10,675 bases of DNA. Origin: Desulfobacteraceae bacterium (GTDB taxonomy: Bacteria; Desulfobacterota; Desulfobacteria; Desulfobacterales; Desulfosalsimonadaceae). Where the stretch lies: contig PUOB01000435.1 of NCBI GenBank assembly GCA_003551985.1, positions 1-10,675 of the forward strand, given 5' to 3'. The notes beneath the pieces are model-generated. The model saw nothing but the letters and a program-made list of their open reading frames with translations, had not been told where the DNA came from and ran no database searches. The position numbers were made by a program, and so were the translations under genes. Shown in pieces: positions 1 to 6,433 of the stretch (position 1 is its first letter; the number at the start of each line of letters is the position of its first letter).

Positions 1-106
1 AGAATTGGGGGAGACTGAAAAAGCCGTCGACTATTTTCGCACTGCCCTTGAAATCGACCCCGGCATCGACTTTGCCCGGGAGAACCTGAAACGGCTTGTT
101 TCCTGA
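1..106 (+). CDS. TPR-repeat protein, C-terminal fragment (5' end outside window)
   Basis: The reading frame is open from the window edge and ends in TGA at 104-106, giving 34 residues that finish LKRLVS. The pattern GETEKAVDYFRTALEIDPG is the second helix and turn of a tetratricopeptide repeat: alternating small and aromatic residues ending in the usual ALEIDP turn. A final helix (FARENLKRL) follows. TPR proteins are scaffolds for protein-protein contacts; the partner and the cell location cannot be judged from this tail. The gene is convergent with the btuFCD operon, 69 bases separate the two stops, and I see no clear hairpin/T-tract terminator in that gap. Confidence 0.7.
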   Translation, partial: ELGETEKAVDYFRTALEIDPGIDFARENLKRLVS

Positions 107-175
107 AGCGTTCGCAGGTTGATGCGCTTCCTTCGTCAGCACATCCTATGGGCGCTGTATTTGTGCCCGGACCCC

Positions 176-976
176 CTAAGAAAAAATATAACGACCGGGG
201 ACGGGCGTCACCCGCGGCATGGGGCCAAGGGGGCTCTCATCGACCAGGAGCCGACACCCGTAGGTTTCCTCAAGGGTTTTGTAGGACAGGACGTCGCCCG
301 GCGCGCCGTATTTCACGAGGCGCCCCCGGTGCACCAACAGGAGGGAATCCGCGTACATGGCAGCCAGGTTGATGTCGTGGGAGACCATCACCACGGTGAC
401 CTTTTTTTCCGCCCGCATTTTTTCCATCAGGTCCATCACCCGCAGCTGATGGGCAATATCCAGCGCCGCGGTGGGCTCGTCCAGGAGCATGATCGCCGGC
501 TCCTGGCATATGGCGCGGGCGATGAACACCCGCTGGCGCTCGCCGCCGCTCAACTGGTCGATCCGCCGATCCGCCAGATGATCCACCTCGGTAAACGCCA
601 TTGCCTGTTTTGCCAGTTCCCGGTCCTTTGGGGACTCGATGCCGAACGTACCCAGGTGCGGCGCCCTTCCGAAAAGGACGGCATCCGAGACGAGAAAGGG
701 AAAATCAACCGCCATCTGCTGTGGCACGTAGGCAATGCGCCTGGCAATGGCCCTCCTGGAATAGGATGCCAGCGGACGGCCCATGATGCCGATCTGCCCG
801 TCGTCAGGCCCTATCAATCCGGCAATGGTTTTTACAAGGGTGGTTTTGCCCGACCCGTTCGGACCGATAACAATAAAAAACGCCCCTTTCTCCACTGCAA
901 AAGAAAGCCCCTTCAGGACGCGGGTACCATCCGGGTAGGCATACGAAAGGTTTTCAACGGATATGGCTGTCATCAT
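176..976 (-). CDS. btuD: ABC transporter ATPase of a corrinoid/iron-chelate importer (BtuD/FepC family)
   Basis: This is a 266-residue ATP-binding subunit that would power the adjacent permease from the cytoplasmic side. All nucleotide-binding motifs are intact: Walker A GPNGSGKTT at residues 38-46, Q-loop glutamine at 86-87, signature LSGGE at 142-146, Walker B IMLLDE at 162-167 and the switch histidine H200. The length is normal for the FepC/BtuD/FhuC class. The frame stays open far upstream inside the permease gene, but homology starts at MMTAISVENL. I therefore place the start at 976, where the permease stop and this ATG share one base (TGATG), implying translational coupling; the second ATG at 973 is equally possible. 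It is the third gene of a btuF-btuC-btuD operon. The symbol reflects family and context; the substrate could instead be a siderophore or haem. Confidence 0.88.
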   Translation of the reverse strand: MMTAISVENLSYAYPDGTRVLKGLSFAVEKGAFFIVIGPNGSGKTTLVKTIAGLIGPDDGQIGIMGRPLASYSRRAIARRIAYVPQQMAVDFPFLVSDAVLFGRAPHLGTFGIESPKDRELAKQAMAFTEVDHLADRRIDQLSGGERQRVFIARAICQEPAIMLLDEPTAALDIAHQLRVMDLMEKMRAEKKVTVVMVSHDINLAAMYADSLLLVHRGRLVKYGAPGDVLSYKTLEETYGCRLLVDESPLGPMPRVTPVPGRYIFS

Positions 977-1977
977 CAACCGGATCGCCTGAGCAGGTAA
1001 ATAAACAATGGCGCGCCCACCATGGCGGTAATGACCCCGACAGGCATCTCGCCGTGGCGGGGAAGCGTCCTTGCCAGCAGATCGCATAAGACCAGGTAGG
1101 CGGCACCCCCGAATATACAGGCCGGGACGAGTTCCCGGTGATCGGCGCCCAGGAGCAGGCGCAGCAAATGGGGGACGACCAGGCCCACGAATGCGATCAG
1201 CCCGACCTGGGCCACCGTGGCGGAGATCATAAATGAAGTCAGGGCCAAAAGCCCGATGGTCATCAGTTGTACATTGACGCCCATGGAATGGGCCATTTCG
1301 CGCCCCATGAGCAAAAGGTTCATTGAATGCGACACCGCAAACACAATGATGAAACACGGCAGCACCACTGCCGCGAGGGCGGCGATCTCCCCCGGACCCG
1401 AAGAGGACATGTCGCCCATGAGCCAAAACATGATGTTGTGCAGCCGGGCATCCATGGTCAGGGAAATCAGAAACATGATCACCGCGCTGCAAAAGGCGTT
1501 GACCATGACGCCGGAGAGCAGCAGCGATTCCTTTTTGAGCATCGTGGTGCCGGAAGCGATGCTCAAAACAAGGAAAAGGGTCGCTATACCGCCTGCAAAG
1601 GCAAGGATCCCGGAGCCCAGAAAACCGGTCAACCCGAGCATGATGCCCAGAATCGCACCGATGGCCGCACCCCCTGAAATGCCCAGGATATATGGCTCGG
1701 CCAGGGGGTTGCGCAACAGGGCCTGGAACACCAGGCCGCCCAGGGACAAGACCGCACCCACAATGGCCGCCAGCATCACCCGGGGGAAACGGATCTTCCA
1801 AATGATGGCATGGGCCGTGGTGCCGGGGTCGTTGATGGCCTTTACCGTGTCCACGATGGCGGACCATCCCGCGCCGGCCGATCCCATTGAAACCCCCAAA
1901 AACATGGCCGCCAGCAAAAAGGCCGCCGATACCGCCGTAACCAGGGAGATGCGTTTAAGTACTACGGGAACAATCAT
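976..1977 (-). CDS. btuC: FecCD-family permease of a corrinoid/iron-chelate ABC importer
   Basis: This is a 333-residue inner-membrane permease of the BtuC/FecCD family, which uses about ten transmembrane helices to form the import channel as a homodimer. Family hallmarks are visible: IRFPRVMLAAIVGA near residues 62-75, RNPLAEPYILGISGGAAIGA at 89-108, the GLIAFVGLVVPHLLRLLLG segment around 259-277 that contacts the ATPase, and the C-terminal GEMPVGVITAMVGAPLFIYL at 309-328. Length is normal. The ATG at 1977 is the only sensible start, since an in-frame TGA lies four codons upstream, yet no Shine-Dalgarno sequence precedes it. Translation may depend on coupling to btuF, whose stop is 28 bases upstream. 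It overlaps btuD by one base. Importer identity is sure; the substrate (cobalamin versus an iron chelate) is not. Confidence 0.9.
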   Translation of the reverse strand: MIVPVVLKRISLVTAVSAAFLLAAMFLGVSMGSAGAGWSAIVDTVKAINDPGTTAHAIIWKIRFPRVMLAAIVGAVLSLGGLVFQALLRNPLAEPYILGISGGAAIGAILGIMLGLTGFLGSGILAFAGGIATLFLVLSIASGTTMLKKESLLLSGVMVNAFCSAVIMFLISLTMDARLHNIMFWLMGDMSSSGPGEIAALAAVVLPCFIIVFAVSHSMNLLLMGREMAHSMGVNVQLMTIGLLALTSFMISATVAQVGLIAFVGLVVPHLLRLLLGADHRELVPACIFGGAAYLVLCDLLARTLPRHGEMPVGVITAMVGAPLFIYLLRRSG

Positions 1978-2005
1978 GTATAGCCATCAGCCGTATTGAG
2001 CGCGT

Positions 2006-2932
2006 TTATTCAAACAACCGGGGATGGAGCAGCGCCGCCAGCTCTTCAAGGCCCTTTATGAGCCTGGGCGACGGGCGGTCGTAGAGGTCGGAATCCACCA
2101 TGTGTATACGATCGCTTTGCACGGCGGGCAGGTTGTCCCACTGCCGCCACTCCCGCATCACGTCATCAAACACCTTCTGCCGCGCCATGGAGGTCAATAT
2201 CATGACGTCGGGGGCGAGGGCCAGGACTTCCTCCTTTGAGAATTTCGGGTAGCCGCTGTAGCGGCCAGTGGCGTTTACACCCCCGGCCCGTTCGATCAAC
2301 TCATCGATAAAGGTCCCTTCCCCGGCTGAAACAATGGGGGATACGCCGATTTGAAAAAATACGGACGGTCTTTCCGACACCCCGGAAACCCGCTTGTCAA
2401 TTTTATCCATGCGCGCTTCCATGTCCGATATCAACTCCCCGGCCCGTTCCCCGGCATTCAGCAGGAATCCGATATCGGCTATGGACCGGATCACGGCGTC
2501 TATTTCCATGGGGTCGACCGCAAATACCGGGATTCCCATATCTTCAATACGGCGGATGGCCCTCAGGGGGTTGCCGTCCTTTACGGCGATGCACAGGTCC
2601 GGCTCCAGGGAGACGATTATTTCAACATCCAGGTTCACGTAAGACCCTACCACCGGCAGCCGGGCGGCCGCCTCGGGGTAATTGCTGAACCGCGTGACGC
2701 CCACCAGCACCTCTTCCCGGTTCAGCGCAAAAACGATTTCCGTGACCGACGGCGCAAGGGCCACCACCCGCCGGGGGGAAGCCGGAACCCGGACGTCCTT
2801 TCCGGCCTGGTCCGTAACACGCCTTTCTCCGGCGGCCCCCACACCGTTATGAACCGGCATGACCGCCAAAACGGCCGCAATAAGTACCAGACAAACGGTT
2901 TTGATTTTTTTATCCGCTTTCAGACCCTGCAT
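2006..2932 (-). CDS. btuF: Periplasmic corrinoid/iron-chelate binding protein (BtuF-like)
   Basis: This 308-residue substrate-binding protein would capture the ligand in the periplasm and deliver it to the BtuC-like permease. The N-terminus is a signal peptide: a lysine-rich start (residues 6-11), a hydrophobic core at about 12-25, and an AxA-type site near residues 31-34 (GVGAA then GERR). The mature protein has the cluster A-II type fold signature of helical-backbone binding proteins. VVALAPSVTEIVFAL at 56-70 includes E65, the position that in BtuF-type proteins salt-bridges to the permease, and FSNYPEAA at 82-89 is typical of BtuF. The C-terminal lobe contains SKEEVLALAPDVMI at 232-245. 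The ATG at 2932 follows a GGAGG at 2944-2948, with a rather long 11-base spacer. It is the first gene of the leftward operon. Cobalamin is my favoured ligand by resemblance, not proof. Confidence 0.85.
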   Translation of the reverse strand: MQGLKADKKIKTVCLVLIAAVLAVMPVHNGVGAAGERRVTDQAGKDVRVPASPRRVVALAPSVTEIVFALNREEVLVGVTRFSNYPEAAARLPVVGSYVNLDVEIIVSLEPDLCIAVKDGNPLRAIRRIEDMGIPVFAVDPMEIDAVIRSIADIGFLLNAGERAGELISDMEARMDKIDKRVSGVSERPSVFFQIGVSPIVSAGEGTFIDELIERAGGVNATGRYSGYPKFSKEEVLALAPDVMILTSMARQKVFDDVMREWRQWDNLPAVQSDRIHMVDSDLYDRPSPRLIKGLEELAALLHPRLFE

Positions 2933-2977
2933 ATGCGGTTAAGCCTCCCGGGCTGTTGTTTTCGTTCGGGCACTATT

Positions 2978-3129
2978 GACGACTTCGTAAAAAGTCCAAT
3001 ATCTGCGTTACGCGCGATTTCCGAAGAATATCACGTACGCCAAGTACGCTCAATTCTTCGAAAATCGCGCAAGCCTTGATCTTGGCCTTTTTACAAAGTC
3101 GTCTGGCTGCGACTTTTTACGAGACTGTC
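2978..3129. mobile_element. MITE-like palindromic element with ACTATT target duplication
   Basis: The 152-bp segment begins GACGACTTCGTAAAAAGTC and ends with the inverted form of GACAGTCTCGTAAAAAGTC; 15 of 19 positions agree. The hexamer ACTATT lies directly outside both ends (2972-2977 and 3130-3135), as expected of a target-site duplication. Inside, 3012-3029 pairs with 3053-3070 (17 of 18) around a GTACGC-CAA-GTACGC centre. The left terminus also pairs with an inner copy at 3084-3103 (18 of 20), so the right end carries two nested copies of the terminus. There is no coding capacity, so any movement would need a transposase supplied elsewhere. A REP-type or structured RNA role is the alternative. 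Confidence 0.6.
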
Positions 3130-3234
3130 ACTATTTATTCTCTCCCGTATTCGGACAAGTTTATCACATGCCCGCTGAAGTTCCATAACGTTTTCTGACG
3201 TGCACGACGATTTCCTTATCCGGGCTGCACTGCA

Positions 3235-3398
3235 ACATCTTGACAGACAAGATAAGGAACAGATGGCTAAGTTAAAAGTTCCATATACAAGGCGCAGCAA
3301 TTTTTCATACGCGAAGGCATACATGTAGTATGCCTGGCGGATGAAAAATTGCTGCAACGCAGTAGATGGGACTTTTAACGACGCCATCACATCTTGAC
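3235..3398. repeat. 10-bp direct repeat ACATCTTGAC flanking the second palindrome
   Basis: ACATCTTGAC occurs at 3235-3244 and again at 3389-3398. The right copy abuts the outer end of the palindrome at 3388; the left copy lies 17 bases outside its left end. The left copy is also the first arm of a small hairpin (ATCTTG, 5-base loop, CAAGAT at 3237-3253). It may be a target duplication with an offset left end, or an inverted terminus that was copied, since CAAGAT followed by GATGGC occurs at both ends in inverted orientation. Confidence 0.5.
3262..3388. repeat. Long imperfect palindrome (MITE/REP-like), related to the 2978 element
   Basis: The 127-bp unit starts GATGGCTAAGTTAAAAGTTC and ends with the inverted form of GATGGCGTCGTTAAAAGTCC; 22 of the outer 27 positions agree. 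Inner arms GCAGCAATTTTTCAT (3294-3308) and its exact complement (3341-3355) pair perfectly over 15 bases. The centre is GGCATAC-ATGTA-GTATGCC at 3316-3334. Read from its right end, the order CGTTAAAAGTCC, CAT, CTGCGTTGC parallels CGTAAAAAGTCC, AAT, CTGCGTTAC in the element at 2978, so the two look like members of one family. Immediate flanks share only ACA, so no convincing target duplication touches the ends. Confidence 0.65.
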
Positions 3399-3425
3399 CC
3401 CTTTTCATTTTATTGATAGTGATCT

Positions 3426-3575
3426 ATGAGCGCACTCGAAAAACACGATCTTTCGATGCTTTCCAACTTGGCGCCCATCCGGAATGCCAGTGCCCGTCCG
3501 GAACGGTTTTTCAAGCATTCATATGATTTGGAGGAAAATGTACCGGGAAAATTACATCAACTCACTTCGCGCTGA
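3426..3575 (+). CDS. Possible 49-residue ORF overlapping the GTPase start
   Basis: The ATG at 3426 opens 49 codons ending in TGA at 3573-3575, overlapping the GTPase start (3538) by 38 bases in another frame. The peptide begins MSALEKHDLSMLSNLAP and is polar and charged, with no signal or membrane segment, and its composition looks protein-like. There is no clear Shine-Dalgarno sequence before it. It could be a leader peptide that couples translation into the GTPase, a remnant of the true GTPase N-terminus displaced by a frameshift, or chance. I do not recognise a family. Confidence 0.25.
   Translation: MSALEKHDLSMLSNLAPIRNASARPERFFKHSYDLEENVPGKLHQLTSR
3530..3534 (+). promoter_or_regulatory. 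Shine-Dalgarno GGAGG that decides the GTPase start
   Basis: GGAGG lies three bases before the ATG at 3538. The longer in-frame candidates at 3484 and 3523 have no comparable site, so 3538 is preferred even though the spacer is short. Confidence 0.5.
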
Positions 3576-4980
3576 AATGGTCGACCTGGTCCGGACGTAT
3601 CTCTCCCCTGTCGCATTGAAATACGGCTACAGCGATGTTCCCCTTGAAACCACCATCAAGTGGCGCCCGATGGTTCTTATTCTCGGAAATTACTCCTCCG
3701 GAAAATCAACCCTGATCAATGAATTTCTGGGGGTGGATATACAGGCGGTCGGACAGGCCCCGACGGATGATTCCTTTACGATCATTACCTTCGACGAAAA
3801 TGCGTCAGAAGAAGATCCAATAAAAACGACGGAGGTCCGCGACGGTAAGTTCCTGCTCAACGACCCGGAGTACCCTTTTGAAATCCTCAAAAAGCACGGT
3901 CACCGGTTCGCTTCCCATTTCAGGCTGAAAAAAGTGAACTCCCCGTTTCTCCGCAACCTGGCCCTGATCGATACGCCCGGGATGCTCGACAGCATTACCG
4001 AGCGGGATCGGGGTTACAACTACCAGGATGTCATCGGCGACCTGGCGCAGCTAGCCGATCTGGTGCTGGTCCTTTTTGATCCCCACAAGGCGGGCACCGT
4101 TCGCGAAGCCCACACCAGCCTGAGGGAAACCATTTCGACCCGGACGTTCGAGGACCGGGTACTTTTCGTTTTAAACCGGATTGACGAATGCGCATCCCTG
4201 GCCGATCTTTTACAGGTCTATGGCACGCTGTGCTGGAACCTTTCCCAGATAACGGGGAGAAAAGATATTCCCACGATCAACCTGACCTATTCCCTTCGTG
4301 CGGCAACGGCCGTTCAAACGCGCAATCCCGAAGCCACAAGCTTTCTCTACCACCTCCAGAACCAGCGCAAAATGCTCAAAGAAGCCGTCCTCGAAGCCCC
4401 CCAGAAACGGCTCGACAACCTGGCATCCTTTATCGAAACCCACTCGGAACGGCTCGACCATTTTCTGGAGGCCCTGATCAACTACCGCATCCGTCTGCGG
4501 AAACTGCGATTCCGCTTCTGGGCTGCGGGCGTGTCCGCAAGCATCATCGCCGGGCTTTTAGCCATTGCCGGTGCCGCCACGCTCGACCGGTTCGAGCATG
4601 TGTCCGATCCCCCCGCCATCGGGGTCGGCCTTATCGCCTTTTTGCTGGTGACCATATTTTGGGGCATTTTTCCCAAGCGTTTAATGGAGCGTCTTTTTCA
4701 CAGAAGGCAAATGAGAAACATCGATCTTTTGATTCCCCTGAGCAGCCAGACGCGGAAAGACAGCTGGCAGGCCGTACGGGGGCTGGTTGCGGACTACCTT
4801 GTCAAGAGCAAAGGCCGGTTTTCACTGGCCGAAGTCAGAAGCGAATACCATTCCATCCACCGGGTGTGGGTCGAGGGAACAAGGGAAGTCCGGACCGCTT
4901 TAAACGAAATCGCCAACTTAATGAAAAACGGCGGGGAGATTGAGGCGGAAGACGCCTTTGACGACGAAAATCGCGCCTGA
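3538..4980 (+). CDS. Dynamin/EHD-like membrane GTPase with two transmembrane segments
   Basis: This is a 480-residue large GTPase from the preferred start. The GTPase domain has P-loop GNYSSGKST at residues 50-58, a G2 threonine in APTDDSFTII near residue 76, G3 DTPG at 145-148 and G4 NRID at 213-216 (arginine replacing the usual lysine). The P-loop style and the following NEFLGVDIQAVGQAPTDD resemble EHD and dynamin_N proteins, whose GTP-driven assembly remodels membranes. After a helical middle, two hydrophobic segments at about 327-348 and 360-379 form a likely membrane hairpin. They are followed by a basic patch and a soluble C-terminal tail, so the protein probably sits at the inner membrane. 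An in-frame ATG at 3484 would add 18 residues but lacks a ribosome site. Its stop overlaps the recX start by one base (TGATG), implying coupled translation. The cellular role is unknown. Confidence 0.85.
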   Translation: MYRENYINSLRAEMVDLVRTYLSPVALKYGYSDVPLETTIKWRPMVLILGNYSSGKSTLINEFLGVDIQAVGQAPTDDSFTIITFDENASEEDPIKTTEVRDGKFLLNDPEYPFEILKKHGHRFASHFRLKKVNSPFLRNLALIDTPGMLDSITERDRGYNYQDVIGDLAQLADLVLVLFDPHKAGTVREAHTSLRETISTRTFEDRVLFVLNRIDECASLADLLQVYGTLCWNLSQITGRKDIPTINLTYSLRAATAVQTRNPEATSFLYHLQNQRKMLKEAVLEAPQKRLDNLASFIETHSERLDHFLEALINYRIRLRKLRFRFWAAGVSASIIAGLLAIAGAATLDRFEHVSDPPAIGVGLIAFLLVTIFWGIFPKRLMERLFHRRQMRNIDLLIPLSSQTRKDSWQAVRGLVADYLVKSKGRFSLAEVRSEYHSIHRVWVEGTREVRTALNEIANLMKNGGEIEAEDAFDDENRA

Positions 4981-5615
4981 TGACGAACCGCATAACCGCC
5001 ATAACGCCGCAGAAAAAAAATTTCCGGCGCTATAATATCTTCATCGACGGCGAGTATGCCTTTTCGATCGCCGCCGATCTTGCACTGCCCCTTTCCCCGG
5101 GAGACCCGCTAAGGGAAGACCGGATCGATGCGCTGAAAAAAGCCGATGAAGCCCACCGCGCATTTGAAAAGGCCCTTTTTTATCTCAGGTTCCGGCCGCG
5201 CAGCAAAACGGAAACAACCCGGTATCTCGAAAAAAAGGAATTCGGCAGCCGGGCAATAGAAGAAACCCTGAAGCGTCTTGAACACTATCAATACATTGAC
5301 GACGCATCATTTGCTGCGTTCTGGGTGGAAAGCAGAAAAAACCACCGGCCGAAAGGCCTTTTCGCGCTGCGCTTTGAGCTCAGGGAAAAAGGCATCGATG
5401 AAGCGATCATCGAGCGGGCGCTGATGCAATACGATGAACCGGAAGCCGCATGGCGGGCTGTCTCCGCAAAGCTCGGGGGATGGCGCAATCTCACGCGGAT
5501 GGAATTGAAGGTAAAAATATATAATTTTCTAAAGCAGCGGGGCTTTGCTTTTGAAACGTGCGAGGCCGTATTCGCCAAAGCGTATGAGATGATAGACGAC
5601 CCTCACAGTCGTTGA
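4980..5615 (+). CDS. recX: Regulatory protein RecX (RecA modulator)
   Basis: This 211-residue RecX-family protein belongs to a family that binds within RecA filaments and usually limits RecA strand exchange and coprotease activity. The N-terminal strand region ITAITPQKKNFRRYNIFIDG (residues 5-24) has the usual extended form in which a basic stretch precedes FIDGEYAF. The three-helix RecX repeats follow: RSKTETTRYLEKKEF at 74-88, AIEETLKRLEHYQYIDDASF at 92-111, and RPKGLFALRFELREKGID at 123-140. A last repeat runs to about residue 205. Length is within the family range. recX is often next to recA; here no recA is in the window and it is instead coupled to a dynamin-like GTPase, with its ATG sharing one base with the upstream stop. 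It has no independent Shine-Dalgarno site. Confidence 0.9.
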   Translation: MTNRITAITPQKKNFRRYNIFIDGEYAFSIAADLALPLSPGDPLREDRIDALKKADEAHRAFEKALFYLRFRPRSKTETTRYLEKKEFGSRAIEETLKRLEHYQYIDDASFAAFWVESRKNHRPKGLFALRFELREKGIDEAIIERALMQYDEPEAAWRAVSAKLGGWRNLTRMELKVKIYNFLKQRGFAFETCEAVFAKAYEMIDDPHSR

Positions 5616-5635
5616 CTGCCTTGCCGCCTCTGCTT

Positions 5636-6433
5636 TTATTTCTTCTTCCCGGTTTGTTTCAAAAACGTTTCGGCGACCGCCCGGTAATCAAGGGCCCCAT
5701 TGCACCGCTTGTTGAAAAACACGACCGGCTTGCCCGCATCCGAGCTTGCCGCGATTGCGGTGTTCACCCGGATCGGCGTTTTAAACAGGTATTTGCTGTA
5801 GCGCTTGTCCGCCTCGAGCCTTTCCAGTATATCCCGCCCCACCCGGGTCCGCCGGTCAAAAAAGGTGGGGACGATACCGGCCACTTCAAGGGCGGGGTTG
5901 ATATCTTCCCTGACGGCCTCGATCGTATCGAAAAGCGCTTCCAAAGCCCTGTAGGAATACGGGTGGGTCTGGCACGGAACCAGCACCTCCCTGGCCATGG
6001 CGAAAACATTGATAGTTAGCAAGGACAGGCTTGGGGGGGTATCAACAAGAACGACATCGTAATTTTTAAACACGTCCGCCACGGCATCGCCCAGGCGGTT
6101 CTCCCGGCCCTCCTCATCGACCAGCTCCACTTCCGCACCGGACAAATCGGGATGCGAAGGGATCAGGTGCAGGCCTTTCCATGCGGTCTCCACGACGGCA
6201 TCAAGCGGGTTATAACTTTCGGGTTCGCTGATCAGATGATACACGTTGACCATATCGTCATCGATATCGACCCCCAAACCGCTGGTTGCATTGTGCTGGG
6301 GGTCCATGTCCACGATCAGCACCTTTTTACCCATATCCGCCATGACTGCACCAAGATTGATCACAAGGGCGGTTTTCCCCACACCGCCCTTCTCATTGGC
6401 TACCGCAACCAGCCTTGTTTTTTTTGCGGGCAT
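5636..6433 (-). CDS. ParA/Soj/MinD-type ATPase without a ParB partner
   Basis: This is a 265-residue P-loop ATPase of the ParA family. The deviant Walker A KGGVGKT is at residues 15-21, with the signature lysine K15 that reaches across the dimer. Walker A' VDMDPQ is at 41-46 and Walker B VVLVDTPP at 127-134. It lacks the N-terminal helix-turn-helix of plasmid P1-type ParA, so it is the short Soj-like type. Such proteins form ATP-dependent dimers on DNA or membrane to position chromosomes, plasmids or protein complexes. A strong AGGAGA (6439-6444) lies five bases before the ATG. It is downstream of the large dynamin-like GTPase with a 26-base gap, very likely the same transcript. No parB or parS is visible, so chromosome segregation should not be assumed; a cargo-positioning role with the GTPase is conceivable. 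Its stop is 20 bases from that of recX, which is convergent. Confidence 0.85.
   Translation of the reverse strand: MPAKKTRLVAVANEKGGVGKTALVINLGAVMADMGKKVLIVDMDPQHNATSGLGVDIDDDMVNVYHLISEPESYNPLDAVVETAWKGLHLIPSHPDLSGAEVELVDEEGRENRLGDAVADVFKNYDVVLVDTPPSLSLLTINVFAMAREVLVPCQTHPYSYRALEALFDTIEAVREDINPALEVAGIVPTFFDRRTRVGRDILERLEADKRYSKYLFKTPIRVNTAIAASSDAGKPVVFFNKRCNGALDYRAVAETFLKQTGKKK

Larger units (their letters stand above)
2933..3425. other. Divergent intergenic region filled by two palindromic repeats
   Basis: About 490 bases separate the btuF start from the first possible start on the + strand. Two long imperfect palindromes occupy more than half of it (2978-3129 and 3262-3388). The 130-base segment between them shows only a small hairpin, ATCTTG/CAAGAT, at 3237-3253. 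I see no B12-box (GCCACTG-type core) or other cobalamin riboswitch element on the minus strand upstream of btuF, no tRNA, and no convincing protein. A minus-strand open frame at 3091-3408 runs through both repeats and is best read as a by-product of them. Confidence 0.7.

Noticed and set aside
119..1000. Long + strand open frame opposite btuD
   Set aside because: The opposite strand encodes an ABC ATPase with every motif intact; the + frame gives a histidine/arginine/proline-rich product typical of antisense shadows in GC-rich DNA.
976..1867. Upstream extension of the btuD frame giving a 563-residue protein
   Set aside because: The extension is antisense-free but out of frame with the clear FecCD permease that occupies the same DNA; its translation is glycine/proline/histidine-rich without domain character.
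3091..3408. 105-codon minus-strand open frame in the btuF/GTPase intergenic region
   Set aside because: It runs through both palindromic repeats, with no ribosome site and no recognisable domain; its open frame is explained by the repeat sequence, although its middle (3136-3261) is unexplained.
3394..3420. Promoter TTGACC with GATAGT before the small ORF/GTPase
   Set aside because: The spacer is only 15 bases and the 17-base alternative has a poor -10; not strong enough to annotate, although the -35 falls at the repeat boundary.
2933..3425. CRISPR array or tRNA in the repeat-rich intergenic region
   Set aside because: The repeats are two long palindromes, not short regularly spaced direct repeats, and no cloverleaf with CCA-type acceptor was seen.
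3484..3537. Longer GTPase start at 3484 (or 3523)
   Set aside because: Neither has a Shine-Dalgarno site, whereas GGAGG precedes the ATG at 3538.
5606..5618. Small hairpin CAGTC-GTT-GACTG at the recX stop as a terminator
   Set aside because: The stem is only five base pairs and no T-tract follows directly, so it is too weak to call in a tight convergent junction.
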